The notes: generated by a model not told the origin, from the letters alone. A stretch of DNA of 23,749 nucleotides from Eubacterium sp. UBA4343 (GCA_002394235.1 DGTF01000005.1:43471-67219), one strand, 5' to 3'. Positions 1 through 8,549 are shown, counted from the first letter of the stretch. Translations and numbers: made by a program.

Positions 1-1
1 C

Positions 2-82
2 AGCGTGTTTTATCTCGTTATCTCGTTCGTCCGGCCGTCAAAGCCGGGCAGCAGCGGGAAGCGGGAAACTTACACGATATGA
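2..82 (+). CDS. Possible C-terminal tail of an upstream membrane transporter (partial)
   Basis: The second reading frame is open from the window edge to a TGA at 80-82. It gives a hydrophobic stretch (SVFYLVISFV) followed by a short basic, polar tail, which is what the end of a multi-spanning permease looks like. Another frame is also open to a TAG at 112-114 but reads as charged, low-quality protein. The position just upstream of a pyrimidine or hydantoin operon would suit a nucleobase permease. With only 26 residues this is a guess, not an identification. Confidence 0.3.
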   Translation, partial: SVFYLVISFVRPSKPGSSGKRETYTI

Positions 83-130
83 CTCGAAGAAAGCCTGCAG
101 GAAGGTTTGTTTAGAGAAGGAGGTCCGGCT

Positions 131-937
131 ATGAATGCGGCAGAATATACCAGAAATAATGTACAGGACGAAATCGTGATCAGAGAGCTTGGGGTGACCT
201 TTCAGGACAACAAGGGAAATGATGTCCAGGCAATCACCGGGGTCAATCTGAACATTAAAAAAGGTGAGTTCGTATCACTGCTCGGCCCCTCGGGATGCGG
301 CAAGACAACTCTTCTTCGCTGCGTGGCGGATCTTCAGGAACCGACGGACGGTGATATTCATGTCGAAGGGATGACGCCGAGGGAGGTCAGACTTCAGCAC
401 AAATTCGGCTTTGTCTTTCAGTCGCCGGTGCTTTTCGACTGGAGAACAGTGAAGAAGAATGTGGAGCTTCCGCTGGAGATGATGTATCAGACAAAGCAGC
501 AGCGGTCTGAGAGGGCCGATGAGATGCTGGAAATGGTGGGACTGACGAATTTCGCCAATCATTTTCCAAATCAGCTCTCGGGAGGCATGCAGCAGAGAGT
601 AAACATCGCGAGAGCATTGGGAATACGGCCGGACATCCTTCTGATGGATGAGCCGTTCTCCGCTCTCGACGAGTTTACCAAGGAGAAGCTTCACGAGGAT
701 CTGCTGAGGATCTGGCGAAAGACGAACAAGACGATCCTGTTTGTCACACATAACATTCAGGAGGCGGTATTCCTTTCTGACCGGGTATGCGTGCTTTCCC
801 CACATCCGGGACGGCTTTCGGCAATCGTGGATATCGATCTTCCGAGGCCGCGAACTCTCGACATGAAGGAAACGCCGGAATTCAACCAGCTGGTGCTCAA
901 GGTTAGAAACAGTTTCGAAGGAGGCAGTTTTTCATGA
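131..937 (+). CDS. ABC transporter ATP-binding protein (SsuB/TauB/ThiZ type)
   Basis: This 268-residue cytoplasmic ATPase would power the importer formed with the next three genes. All nucleotide-binding motifs are visible: Walker A GPSGCGKTT at residues 52-60, Q-loop Gln97, signature LSGGMQQR from 149, Walker B ILLMDE at 169-174 and H-loop His207. The family (nitrate/sulfonate/taurine/thiamine-precursor importers) usually serves NMT1/THI5-like binding proteins, as here. I chose ATG 131 because AGAAGGAGG lies just upstream; an in-frame TTG at 107 is less likely. Its stop overlaps the next start in an ATGA arrangement (934-937), indicating translational coupling. Substrate is inferred from the neighbouring dihydropyrimidinase and PreA genes: a pyrimidine, dihydropyrimidine or hydantoin. 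Confidence 0.92.
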   Translation: MNAAEYTRNNVQDEIVIRELGVTFQDNKGNDVQAITGVNLNIKKGEFVSLLGPSGCGKTTLLRCVADLQEPTDGDIHVEGMTPREVRLQHKFGFVFQSPVLFDWRTVKKNVELPLEMMYQTKQQRSERADEMLEMVGLTNFANHFPNQLSGGMQQRVNIARALGIRPDILLMDEPFSALDEFTKEKLHEDLLRIWRKTNKTILFVTHNIQEAVFLSDRVCVLSPHPGRLSAIVDIDLPRPRTLDMKETPEFNQLVLKVRNSFEGGSFS

Positions 938-1839
938 GAAAAAAGAATCTCGCTTTGACAGAGCAAAAGTGGTTTCAGATTCTGTTCTGGGCAGTAATCG
1001 TGATCGCTGCCTGGGAGATCGGGGCAACTGTCGTGGCTGCGACGAAGCGGACACCGGAGAACATTCTCCCGCATCTGTATCAGATCATTGCGGCAGCATT
1101 TTCCATGAAAGCAGTATCTGGAGGGATGACCGCAACCGGTGTCGTGCTGACAAGCGCAAGAGCGACACTGCTCCGGGCACTTGGCGGTTTCGCGATCGGC
1201 GCCGGCCTCGGATTTCTTTTGGCGCTTCTCATGAAGCTGTCCGGGCTTGTGGAGAAACTGATTTTCCCGTATCTGATGCTGATTCAGCTGATTCCGGTCC
1301 TCGGGCTTGCACCGATTATCCTGGCAATTACCGGAGATATCAACCGGAGCCGACTGGTCATTGCGGCAATTCTCAGCTTCTATCCGGTGGCAGCCAATAC
1401 GCTCGCGGGCTTAAAGGCGGTGTCGAGAGACAAATACGACCTGATGTATACCTACGCGGCGAAGAAGAAACAACTGTACACAAAGGTTCTGATCCCGTCC
1501 GCTGTTCCGTATCTGTTCACCGGATTGAAAATCGCGGCGCCCATGGCGATCACCGCTTCGATTCTGGTAGACACGCTGCAGGGAGACGGAGGACTCGGAT
1601 GCATGCTTTCACAGTCTCTGAAACACGCGATGAGCATCTATGTATTCTGGCTGATCGTATTCTTCAGCGCGTTTATCGGAATTTTCAGCACATATCTGAT
1701 CAGCTGGATTGAGGTTCTGGTGTCGCCGGAGAAGAGAAGCACGTCCGGAATCGTCAGGATGATCAGAAAGGAGAAAAAATATGAATGCAGCACAGAGAAA
1801 AATAGGACGCAAAAAGAGCCTGGCACGGAGACTCTCTGA
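934..1839 (+). CDS. ABC transporter permease, first subunit
   Basis: This is a 301-residue integral membrane protein of the BPD_transp_1 type (SsuC/TauC/ThiX-like). It has an N-terminal membrane segment (residues about 12-31) and a block of further segments across residues 70-270. The EAA-type coupling loop, which contacts the ATPase, is visible as YAAKKKQLYTKVLIPSAVP. It shares an ATGA overlap with the ATPase gene and a preceding GGAGG. Its last 59 bases overlap the second permease gene in a different frame, so the C-terminal 19 residues (basic and polar) are encoded by shared DNA. Two different permease genes rather than one imply a heterodimeric channel. Confidence 0.9.
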   Translation: MRKKNLALTEQKWFQILFWAVIVIAAWEIGATVVAATKRTPENILPHLYQIIAAAFSMKAVSGGMTATGVVLTSARATLLRALGGFAIGAGLGFLLALLMKLSGLVEKLIFPYLMLIQLIPVLGLAPIILAITGDINRSRLVIAAILSFYPVAANTLAGLKAVSRDKYDLMYTYAAKKKQLYTKVLIPSAVPYLFTGLKIAAPMAITASILVDTLQGDGGLGCMLSQSLKHAMSIYVFWLIVFFSAFIGIFSTYLISWIEVLVSPEKRSTSGIVRMIRKEKKYECSTEKNRTQKEPGTETL

Positions 1840-2632
1840 AGATAGAAGAATTCAGGCGGCAGCAACGGTTGTTCTCCCCGTGCTTCTGGGTATCCTGATC
1901 TTCGGACTGTGGCAGGGAGGAGTTCTCCAGACGGTTTTCCATACGGATTCCTTTACACTGCCCGTACCTACGAAGATCGGAGCGTTATTCCGGGATAATT
2001 TCGGAAAGGTGGCATCCAACGCGAGAGCTACGGTGACCGTCGCGTTCGCCGGCCTGATCATCGGCAGCCTTGTCGGCTATGGAGCGGCGGTTCTGGCATC
2101 CTTCTTCCCCAATATGGGCAAGGGCGGACTGTCAATCGTCGGTGCCTTTGCCTCGATTCCGGTCGTAGCCCTGGCACCTGTCATGAACAACTGGACCAGG
2201 GATGTCTCAACCGAGGCGAGCAGCCGGAGTATGGTGGCAAAAATTCTGGTCGTGATGCTCATCGCCGCGGCGGACATGGGACTGAACGCGTACCGCGGGC
2301 TTACCGAGCTGAAACCGTACGCAAAGGATCTGATGGCTACATATGCGGCGCCGCGACGGATGGTTTTCCTGAAGCTTCAGCTTCCGAATTCCGTCCCCTA
2401 TATTTTTACCGCGCTGAAGGTCTCCGTTCCGGCAAGCATTATGACGGCGATTGTAAGCGAATACTTCGCTGAGTACATCACCGGAGTCGGACGGCAGATC
2501 CGTGAGAATATTGTGCTGGCACAGTACGCGACGGCATGGGTGTACATTACGGCGGCCTGCATCATCGGCCTTCTGGCATATGTCATTCTGATGGCCGTTC
2601 AGGCAATCGTTTTGAAGCGTTATCATTTCTGA
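1781..2632 (+). CDS. ABC transporter permease, second subunit
   Basis: This 283-residue permease is a paralogue of the preceding one. It has a basic N-terminus, a first membrane segment near residues 27-45 and the EAA loop YAAPRRMVFLKLQLPNSVP, aligned in pattern with the first permease. The start at 1781 follows AAAGGAGAAAAAAT, a good ribosome binding site, although it lies inside the upstream gene. A related sequence pair exists in thiamine- and riboflavin-precursor and hydantoin importers, so transport of a small heterocycle is reasonable. The gene ends 72 bases before the binding-protein gene. Heterodimer formation with the first permease is inferred from the gene pair, not directly seen. 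Confidence 0.9.
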   Translation: MNAAQRKIGRKKSLARRLSEDRRIQAAATVVLPVLLGILIFGLWQGGVLQTVFHTDSFTLPVPTKIGALFRDNFGKVASNARATVTVAFAGLIIGSLVGYGAAVLASFFPNMGKGGLSIVGAFASIPVVALAPVMNNWTRDVSTEASSRSMVAKILVVMLIAAADMGLNAYRGLTELKPYAKDLMATYAAPRRMVFLKLQLPNSVPYIFTALKVSVPASIMTAIVSEYFAEYITGVGRQIRENIVLAQYATAWVYITAACIIGLLAYVILMAVQAIVLKRYHF

Positions 2633-2704
2633 CAGATTTATCCGGCAGCCGCTCTGTGGCGCCGTATAAATATAGATTATCAGTGACAAAAAGGAGGAAA
2701 CCAT

Positions 2705-3991
2705 ATGAGAAAGAACGGACTGAAAAGAATGATATGTCTCACCGGTACGGCCGCCATGGTCGTGTCTCTGTTCGCCGGATGCGGAAGCTCCGCATCTTCT
2801 GGATCTTCATCAGCCGCCTCATCGGCTTCAGCTTCTTCGGCGACCGGATCGGTCACGGCATCATCCGGGACAGAGGGAGTAACTGCATCTTCCGCGGAGA
2901 GCGTGAGCGCTTCGTCCGGTTCCGAAGCCTTTACCAAGGACTCTAACGGCAACAAGGTCTGGTCCAGCGATGAAATCATCGCGGCATCGGACAGTGACGG
3001 ATTGAACAAGGAAGATATTATCAAGGCGGCAGCGGAAGCCGGAAAGGTCGGCAACTGGGGACTTGGAAATGAGTATGAGGTTGAGGCTCTTCTTGCCAAA
3101 TATGGTCTTCCGACGGACTACCTCAGTGAGGACTTCACGATGGACGGATTCGATGACGATTCCATCACGCTCGCATCGGCGATGACCTACAATGAGCTCG
3201 GTCTTGTGACAAACAGCTACGACGGCGCCTACGGCTATGGAGATTTGGCGCATGTCATCGATATGAATGAAGAAGGCGTAGCGATGCTCGAGGACAATAT
3301 CTTCTGTACAAAGGACTTTGCGGAGCAGAATCCGCAGACGGTGGAGGCGTTCCTGTACGCATCGATCAAGGGCTGGGAGTATGCGGTGGCGCACCCGGAG
3401 GAGGCGGCGCAGATCGTTTATAAAGCAGGTTCCTCTGTATCACAGGATCATCAGAGCTACATGGCTTCTGAGGTCGCGAAGCTTGTAACCACCGATACAA
3501 AGGGCGACAAGGTTACAGATATCGGCAATATGGACGATGACGCGATGCAGCAGACACTTGATCTCGCAAAGCAGTATGTATCCCTGGATGATTCCGGCGC
3601 GCAGGATAAGCTGAAGAGCTTTACCCTCGATGATATCCGTGACAAGCAGTATCTCGAGGCGGCAAAGTCGTCTGACGGAACATTCAAGCCGGAGAAATCC
3701 GAGGTTTCGATTCAGCTGAAGTGGCTGCCGCAGGCACAGTTCATGGGCTATTACGTAGCGGATGCGCTCGGTTACTATGAGGATGTCGGACTTAAGGTGA
3801 ACATCGTATCCGGAGGCGGCGATATCTCCGAGACAACCGCTGTGAATAACGGAACGGTAGATTTCGGTGTTACCTGGGTTACAAACCTCGCTTCCGCGGA
3901 CGCAGGCGGCATGAACCTTCTGGAAGTCGCACAGATCTATCAGAGATCCGGTCTGGAGCTTGTATACAAGCCGGAGAATTTTAAGAAGTAA
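2705..3991 (+). CDS. NMT1/THI5-like substrate-binding lipoprotein, apparently circularly permuted
   Basis: This 428-residue lipoprotein is the solute receptor of the importer. It has a signal peptide and lipobox ending at Cys26 (FAGC), then about 50 residues of Ser/Ala/Thr-rich linker. The order of the binding domain is unusual. Motifs that normally lie in the second half of this family come first: KVGNWGLGNEYE at residues 114-125, AMTYNELG at 159-166, EEGVAMLED at 189-197 and a helical tail to about 320. The motifs that normally open the mature protein come last: SIQLKWLPQAQFMGYY at 335-350, DFGVTW at 386-391 and AQIYQRSGLELV at 409-420, just before the stop. Nothing is missing overall, so it should fold as a complete binding protein with new ends at the hinge region. 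RBS AAAAGGAGGAAA precedes the ATG. Confidence 0.88.
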   Translation: MRKNGLKRMICLTGTAAMVVSLFAGCGSSASSGSSSAASSASASSATGSVTASSGTEGVTASSAESVSASSGSEAFTKDSNGNKVWSSDEIIAASDSDGLNKEDIIKAAAEAGKVGNWGLGNEYEVEALLAKYGLPTDYLSEDFTMDGFDDDSITLASAMTYNELGLVTNSYDGAYGYGDLAHVIDMNEEGVAMLEDNIFCTKDFAEQNPQTVEAFLYASIKGWEYAVAHPEEAAQIVYKAGSSVSQDHQSYMASEVAKLVTTDTKGDKVTDIGNMDDDAMQQTLDLAKQYVSLDDSGAQDKLKSFTLDDIRDKQYLEAAKSSDGTFKPEKSEVSIQLKWLPQAQFMGYYVADALGYYEDVGLKVNIVSGGGDISETTAVNNGTVDFGVTWVTNLASADAGGMNLLEVAQIYQRSGLELVYKPENFKK

Positions 3992-4140
3992 CGAAAGCAG
4001 AATCCGGATTGCGCCGGAGACAGACATTAAAACGAAGGCTGGATCCGGATTTTGCATCAGAAATCTTTCGCGATCTGTCTGAGGAAGCTTGCCTGGCAGA
4101 GACGGAAACATCGCAGGAGGTACAAAAGGAGGCGTATGAT

Positions 4141-5511
4141 ATGGATTTACTGATCAAAGGGGGTACTGTCGTCACTGCTGCCGGAAGCTTCCCGGCAGAC
4201 GTGGCAGTAACCGGCGGAAAGATTACAGCGATTGGGAAGGATCTTCCGGGAACCGCTGAACAGACGGTCGATGCAGCAGGAAAACTGGTATTGCCTGGTG
4301 CAATCGATGCGCACACGCACATGCAGATGCCCTTCGGCGGAACGGTTTCCGCGGACAGCTATAAGTCCGGAACCAGAGCCGCGGTGTGCGGAGGCGTGAC
4401 AACCATTTTTGATTATCCTGTTCAGCACAAGGGAGAGACCATTCTGGGTCTTGTCAATTCCAAGAAAGAAATCTGCGAGACAGATGCCTGCAGTGATTAC
4501 GCGTTTCACTGCTGTATCACGGATCTCAACGGCGGGGCAATTCTGGATGAGATGGAAAAGGCGGTCGAGGAAGGAATTACAAGCTTCAAGTGCTTTCTGG
4601 TTTACAAGAAGGAAGGCATGATGGTGGATGACGGCATGCTTGCCACGCTGCTTCTGCGGGCAAAGGAACTCGGTGCCATGATCAATGTACATGCGGAGAA
4701 TCCGGATCTGATCGATCTGCGCACTGCCGAGTACCTGAAGGAAGGAAAGACATCCGCGTGGTATCACTATATGAGCCGTCCGGAATTTGTGGAGGCGGAA
4801 GCAGACAAGAGAGTGGTTCACTGGGCATCTCATCTCGACACTCCGGTCTATCTGGTACACATGGCGGATAAGGAAGGACTTGAAGCGTGTATCCACGCGA
4901 AGGAAGAAGGACATGAGGTCTATGTGGAGACCTGTCCGCAATATCTGGAATTCACCTGCGATGTCTATAAGAGACCGGATGGAAGAAATTTCGTCTGCTC
5001 GCCGCCGATGAAGGGCGAGGAAAGCCGCGAAGCCCTGTGGAAGGCGCTGAAATCCGGATTTATTGATACCGTCGCTACGGATCACTGTCCGTTCCAGAGC
5101 TACGAAAAGGACTGGGGCATCCATGATTTCACGAAAATTCCGAACGGGTGCGCAGGAGTGGAAAACATGTACCCCTATATGCTGGATGCGGCAAACCGGG
5201 GCATACTGAGTTTTGAAAGAGTGGTTGAAGTCTGTTCGACAAATCCGGCCAGGATTTTCGGATGCACCGCGAAAGGAGCAGTGGAGATCGGAAAAGATGC
5301 CGACCTTGTCATTTATGATCCGGATAAGGATTTTACCATCAGCGTGAACAACATGCATTCCGATTATGATCACACGATCTGGGAAGGCAAGAAGCTCCAC
5401 GGCTATCCGGTACAGACGTATCTTCGAGGTAAGCTCGTATATGACAACGGCGAATACGTCGGAACTCCGGGAGACGGAAAGTTCGTAAAGCGTGAACCAC
5501 GAAGCGTGTGA
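4141..5511 (+). CDS. hydA: Dihydropyrimidinase / D-hydantoinase
   Basis: This cytoplasmic amidohydrolase opens dihydrouracil, dihydrothymine or 5-substituted hydantoins to N-carbamoyl amino acids. Its length (456 residues) is normal. Every binuclear-metal ligand of the family is present: His58 and His60 (DAHTH), the carbamylated Lys150 (TSFKCF), His184 (NVHAEN), His240 (YLVHMA) and Asp314 (ATDHCPF). The start at 4141 is preceded by AAAAGGAGG; a longer reading frame back to a TTG at 4009 has no support. About 150 bases separate it from the binding-protein gene and hold only short palindromes. With the PreA gene downstream and the hydrolase after it, it supplies step 2 of reductive pyrimidine breakdown. 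Hydantoin rather than dihydropyrimidine specificity cannot be settled from sequence. Confidence 0.93.
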   Translation: MDLLIKGGTVVTAAGSFPADVAVTGGKITAIGKDLPGTAEQTVDAAGKLVLPGAIDAHTHMQMPFGGTVSADSYKSGTRAAVCGGVTTIFDYPVQHKGETILGLVNSKKEICETDACSDYAFHCCITDLNGGAILDEMEKAVEEGITSFKCFLVYKKEGMMVDDGMLATLLLRAKELGAMINVHAENPDLIDLRTAEYLKEGKTSAWYHYMSRPEFVEAEADKRVVHWASHLDTPVYLVHMADKEGLEACIHAKEEGHEVYVETCPQYLEFTCDVYKRPDGRNFVCSPPMKGEESREALWKALKSGFIDTVATDHCPFQSYEKDWGIHDFTKIPNGCAGVENMYPYMLDAANRGILSFERVVEVCSTNPARIFGCTAKGAVEIGKDADLVIYDPDKDFTISVNNMHSDYDHTIWEGKKLHGYPVQTYLRGKLVYDNGEYVGTPGDGKFVKREPRSV

Positions 5512-5588
5512 ATTCTGGTGATCTATAGACAATAGCGGGGCGTGATCCTTCAAGACAGCGCAGACACAACAACAGGAGGTGATGCAAC

Positions 5589-7100
5589 ATGGAATATTCA
5601 TCCGAATATATGCTGCTCAGGAGAGAAAGTGAGAGCGCGAGATGCCTGTTATGCTATCAGGCACCGTGCTCGGAGGCCTGCCCGTCCGGTATTGACATAT
5701 CCGGACTGATCCGGTCGCTTCGCTTCGAAAATCCGGCGGGAGCCATCCGGAAGAAGGGCGATGCCTGCGGCTTCTGCAAGGCTCCGTGCATGAATGCCTG
5801 TCTCAGAAAAAAGATCGACCGGCCGGTTGACATCCGGACGATTGTCATGGAACTGCCAGAGGAGCGGAAAGAAGAGGGGGAAAAGGTGAACCTTACGGTC
5901 CACTCCATGGGAATCACATTTGAAAATCCTTTTCTCCTGTCCTCCTCCATTGTAGGAAGCAATTATGACATGATTGCAAAGGCCTTTGACATGGGTTGGG
6001 CGGGAGTCGCCTTCAAGACCATCGGCATGTTTGTGCCGGAAGAGACCTCGCCGAGGTTCTCGACTCTATCCAAAGAAAGCAATCCCTTTCTCGGGTTAAA
6101 AAATATAGAGCAGATCTCAGATCACAGTCTCGAGGAAAATATGGACTTTATCCGGAGACTGAAGAAGGATTATCCGACGAAGGTTATCCTGGCGTCGATC
6201 ATGGGAAGAAATGAGGAGGAATGGACCTATCTGGCCCGGAAGATGGAGGAAGCCGGAGCGGATGCCATAGAGTGCAATTTTTCCTGCCCGCATATGTCGG
6301 GAAGCGGACTGGGAAGCGATGTAGGAACGCAGCCGGATCTGGTCGCAAGATATACAGCGGCTGTGCGCAGAGGTACGCAGCTGCCGGTCCTTGCAAAGAT
6401 GACGCCGAATATCACAAATATGGAGATTCCGGCGGAAGCAGCCGTGGAGGCGGGAGCGAACGGACTGGCGGCGATCAATACGATCAAGAGTGTCCTCAAC
6501 GTAGATCTTCATTCCTTCGTATCCGCTCCGGCGGTCACCGGAAAATCATCGGTAGGCGGTTACTCCGGAAAGGCCGTGAAACCGATTGCGCTCCGCTTCA
6601 TTCAGGATCTCAGAAAGGACCCGAAGCTGGCGGGTACGGCCATCAGCGGCATGGGAGGTATCGAGACATGGAGGGACGCGGCGGAATTTATCGCACTCGG
6701 CTGTGAGACGGTACAGGTAACGACCGCGATCATGCAGTACGGATACCGGATCATCGATGATCTGAAGGACGGGCTGGCAGAGTATCTTGCTTCAGAAGGC
6801 TTCCGTTCAGTGGAGGAGCTTGTGGGAAAAGCAATCCCGAATTTGGTGCCGACCGATGAGCTTGACCGGCATTCGGTCGCCTATCCCGCTTTTCACAGTT
6901 CGAAATGCATCGGCTGCGGACGCTGCTACATCTCCTGCTATGACGGCGGGCATCAGGCGATTCACATCAGTCCTGTCACCGGCAAGGCGGGGATGGATCC
7001 CGGAAAATGTGTGGGCTGCGAGCTGTGTATGCTGGTGTGCCCGGTGGGAGCAATTTCGGAGGGAAAACGAAGGACAGAGATCCGGCAGAAAGCCGGATAA
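5589..7100 (+). CDS. preA: PreA-type dihydropyrimidine dehydrogenase with an extra N-terminal Fe-S domain
   Basis: This 503-residue flavoprotein interconverts uracil or thymine and the 5,6-dihydro forms. Residues from about 100 match the PreA core: the FMN/substrate barrel with NFSC (catalytic-type Cys233), AINTIKS, and GGIETW near the FMN phosphate site. The C-terminus carries two 4Fe-4S ferredoxin motifs (CIGCGRCYISC from Cys440; CVGCELCMLVCP from Cys474). Residues 1-98 are extra. Two cysteine clusters (Cys19, 22, 27, 31 and Cys60, 63, 67, 71) resemble domain I of mammalian DPD and the N-terminus of PreT, but the FAD and NAD(P)H domains that normally follow are absent. The usual PreA is about 410 residues. 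RBS CAGGAGGTGATG fits the 5589 ATG. No preT is in the window, so the electron donor is unknown; ferredoxin is one possibility. Confidence 0.9.
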   Translation: MEYSSEYMLLRRESESARCLLCYQAPCSEACPSGIDISGLIRSLRFENPAGAIRKKGDACGFCKAPCMNACLRKKIDRPVDIRTIVMELPEERKEEGEKVNLTVHSMGITFENPFLLSSSIVGSNYDMIAKAFDMGWAGVAFKTIGMFVPEETSPRFSTLSKESNPFLGLKNIEQISDHSLEENMDFIRRLKKDYPTKVILASIMGRNEEEWTYLARKMEEAGADAIECNFSCPHMSGSGLGSDVGTQPDLVARYTAAVRRGTQLPVLAKMTPNITNMEIPAEAAVEAGANGLAAINTIKSVLNVDLHSFVSAPAVTGKSSVGGYSGKAVKPIALRFIQDLRKDPKLAGTAISGMGGIETWRDAAEFIALGCETVQVTTAIMQYGYRIIDDLKDGLAEYLASEGFRSVEELVGKAIPNLVPTDELDRHSVAYPAFHSSKCIGCGRCYISCYDGGHQAIHISPVTGKAGMDPGKCVGCELCMLVCPVGAISEGKRRTEIRQKAG

Positions 7101-7196
7101 CCGGTGAAGACGCAGCATGCGGAAACGCAATTTGTGTGAAAGGTGATTTTTATAGATAAGATTTCAGAGAATATGCAGGAAAGGGTGGTGTTTATT

Positions 7197-8459
7197 ATGT
7201 ATAAGTGCAGTCAGGAACGTATGACAGATATGATTAAAACATTTTCAAAGTTCGGAGATGCGGGTCATGGCGGGATCACGCGATACTCTCTTTCTCCGGC
7301 GGCGATTCAGGCCCGCGAGGAGTATACCAGGAGAATGAAGGCGATCGGTGCGGAGATCGAGGTCGATGACGTCGGCGACATGTATGCCACCATTCCCGGC
7401 AGTGATCCGAATGCGAAGCGGATCGTCATGGCATCACATGTGGACTCCGTTAAGAACGGAGGAAACTACGACGGAATTCTCGGCGTAATGTCCGCGATGG
7501 AAGTGCTCACAACAATTGTAAAGGATAAGATTCCCCACAAGCATCCGCTTACCGCGATGATCTGGACCAATGAGGAGGGCTCGCTGTACCCGCCGGCCAT
7601 GATGTGTTCCGGAATTGTCTGCTACGACTATCTGCCGGAGGAGATCAGAAGCGGATTTAAATATGAGGATATGATGGCGTCAAAGAGCATCCTCGACAAT
7701 AAGAGTACATTTGGAGAGGCTCTGGAAAAATCCGGATACAAGGGGGAGAAAAAGTACCGTCTGAGCCCGGACCGTTACCAGTATTATTTCGAGACACATA
7801 TCGAGCAGGGACCGATTCTCGAGGACAATGGGAAGGATATCGGCGTTGTGGACTGCGTGCTTGGCATGTTCAACTATCGTCTGAAATTCTACGGACAGAC
7901 CACACATGCCGGAACCTTCCCGATGCCGAAGAGAAAGGATGCCTTCCTGGCAGCTGCGGAAGCGCTCGTTTATCTGCATGATGAAATCGACAAGCTCGGA
8001 TATCCGGAGCTGGTTTACACGACCGGTGAGGTCGTATGTCATCCCTGCGTACACACCTGCGTTCCGGATTACTTTGATTTTTCCTTCGACTGCAGACATG
8101 AGGATCCCAAGGTGCTGGACAAAGTGCTGGCAATCGTGAAGAGCTGTGAGAATATGAAATGGGCGGGATGCACCTGCAAGGTGGAGAAGGCATGGAACAG
8201 AGATACCGTATATTGGGATAAGAAGCTGGTCGGATATGTGAAGGAGGCCTGTGAGGAACTCGGCGTGTCACATCAGTACATCCATTCCGGTGCGGGTCAT
8301 GACGCGCAGTTCGCTTCCTACGTTCTTCCCTCCACGATGATCTTCGTACAGTCCAAAGACGGACTTTCACACTGCGAGCCGGAGTATTCTTCACCTGAGC
8401 ACTGCACGGAGGGCGCTTCCGTCATGCTGAACGCGGTACTGAAGGCGGATAAGGATTGA
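7197..8459 (+). CDS. M20-family N-carbamoyl-beta-alanine / N-carbamoyl amino acid amidohydrolase
   Basis: This 420-residue zinc enzyme belongs to the AllC/HyuC/beta-ureidopropionase group and would release CO2 and ammonia from the N-carbamoyl product of the dihydropyrimidinase. Metal-site motifs are intact: His81 (ASHVDSV), Asp92 (GGNYDGILG), the Glu126-Glu127 pair (WTNEEGS), His201 (ETHIEQGP) and His392 (LSHCEPEYSS). The dimerisation (lid) domain sits in the middle of the chain. I prefer ATG 7197, preceded by GGAAAGGGTGGTG; a GTG at 7143 would add 18 residues not typical of the family. Allantoate or N-carbamoyl-L-amino acid activity cannot be excluded by sequence, but the context favours N-carbamoyl-beta-alanine. 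Confidence 0.87.
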   Translation: MYKCSQERMTDMIKTFSKFGDAGHGGITRYSLSPAAIQAREEYTRRMKAIGAEIEVDDVGDMYATIPGSDPNAKRIVMASHVDSVKNGGNYDGILGVMSAMEVLTTIVKDKIPHKHPLTAMIWTNEEGSLYPPAMMCSGIVCYDYLPEEIRSGFKYEDMMASKSILDNKSTFGEALEKSGYKGEKKYRLSPDRYQYYFETHIEQGPILEDNGKDIGVVDCVLGMFNYRLKFYGQTTHAGTFPMPKRKDAFLAAAEALVYLHDEIDKLGYPELVYTTGEVVCHPCVHTCVPDYFDFSFDCRHEDPKVLDKVLAIVKSCENMKWAGCTCKVEKAWNRDTVYWDKKLVGYVKEACEELGVSHQYIHSGAGHDAQFASYVLPSTMIFVQSKDGLSHCEPEYSSPEHCTEGASVMLNAVLKADKD

Positions 8460-8514
8460 TTGTTCTGGAGTGCAGTTCATCTCCTGAAACAGCGGAATGG
8501 CCTGACACCACATA

Positions 8515-8549
8515 CTGTATAAGCTGCGGATTGCTCCGCGCTTCGCACT
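8515..8549 (+). repeat. Short dispersed repeat, copy A
   Basis: The segment begins CTGTATAAGCTGCGGATTGC and continues into CTTCGCACT. It shares the CTGTATAAGCT and GATTGCTCCG(C/T)GCTTCGCACT blocks with the copy at 9257-9307. GCGGA-TTGC-TCCGC forms a perfect short hairpin. It lies between the M20 hydrolase gene and the kinase-like gene. Both copies are preceded by a related CACA-rich run. Confidence 0.7.

Noticed and set aside
4001..4052. Terminator between the binding-protein and hydA genes
   Set aside because: AATCCGG and CCGGATT can pair, but each copy is itself a palindrome, the stem is short and the T-run is only four bases. The genes are likely co-transcribed.
4147..5601. 484-residue open frame on the minus strand
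   Set aside because: It is antisense to the dihydropyrimidinase, whose metal-site residues are all intact. The minus frame shows no domain or good ribosome binding site.
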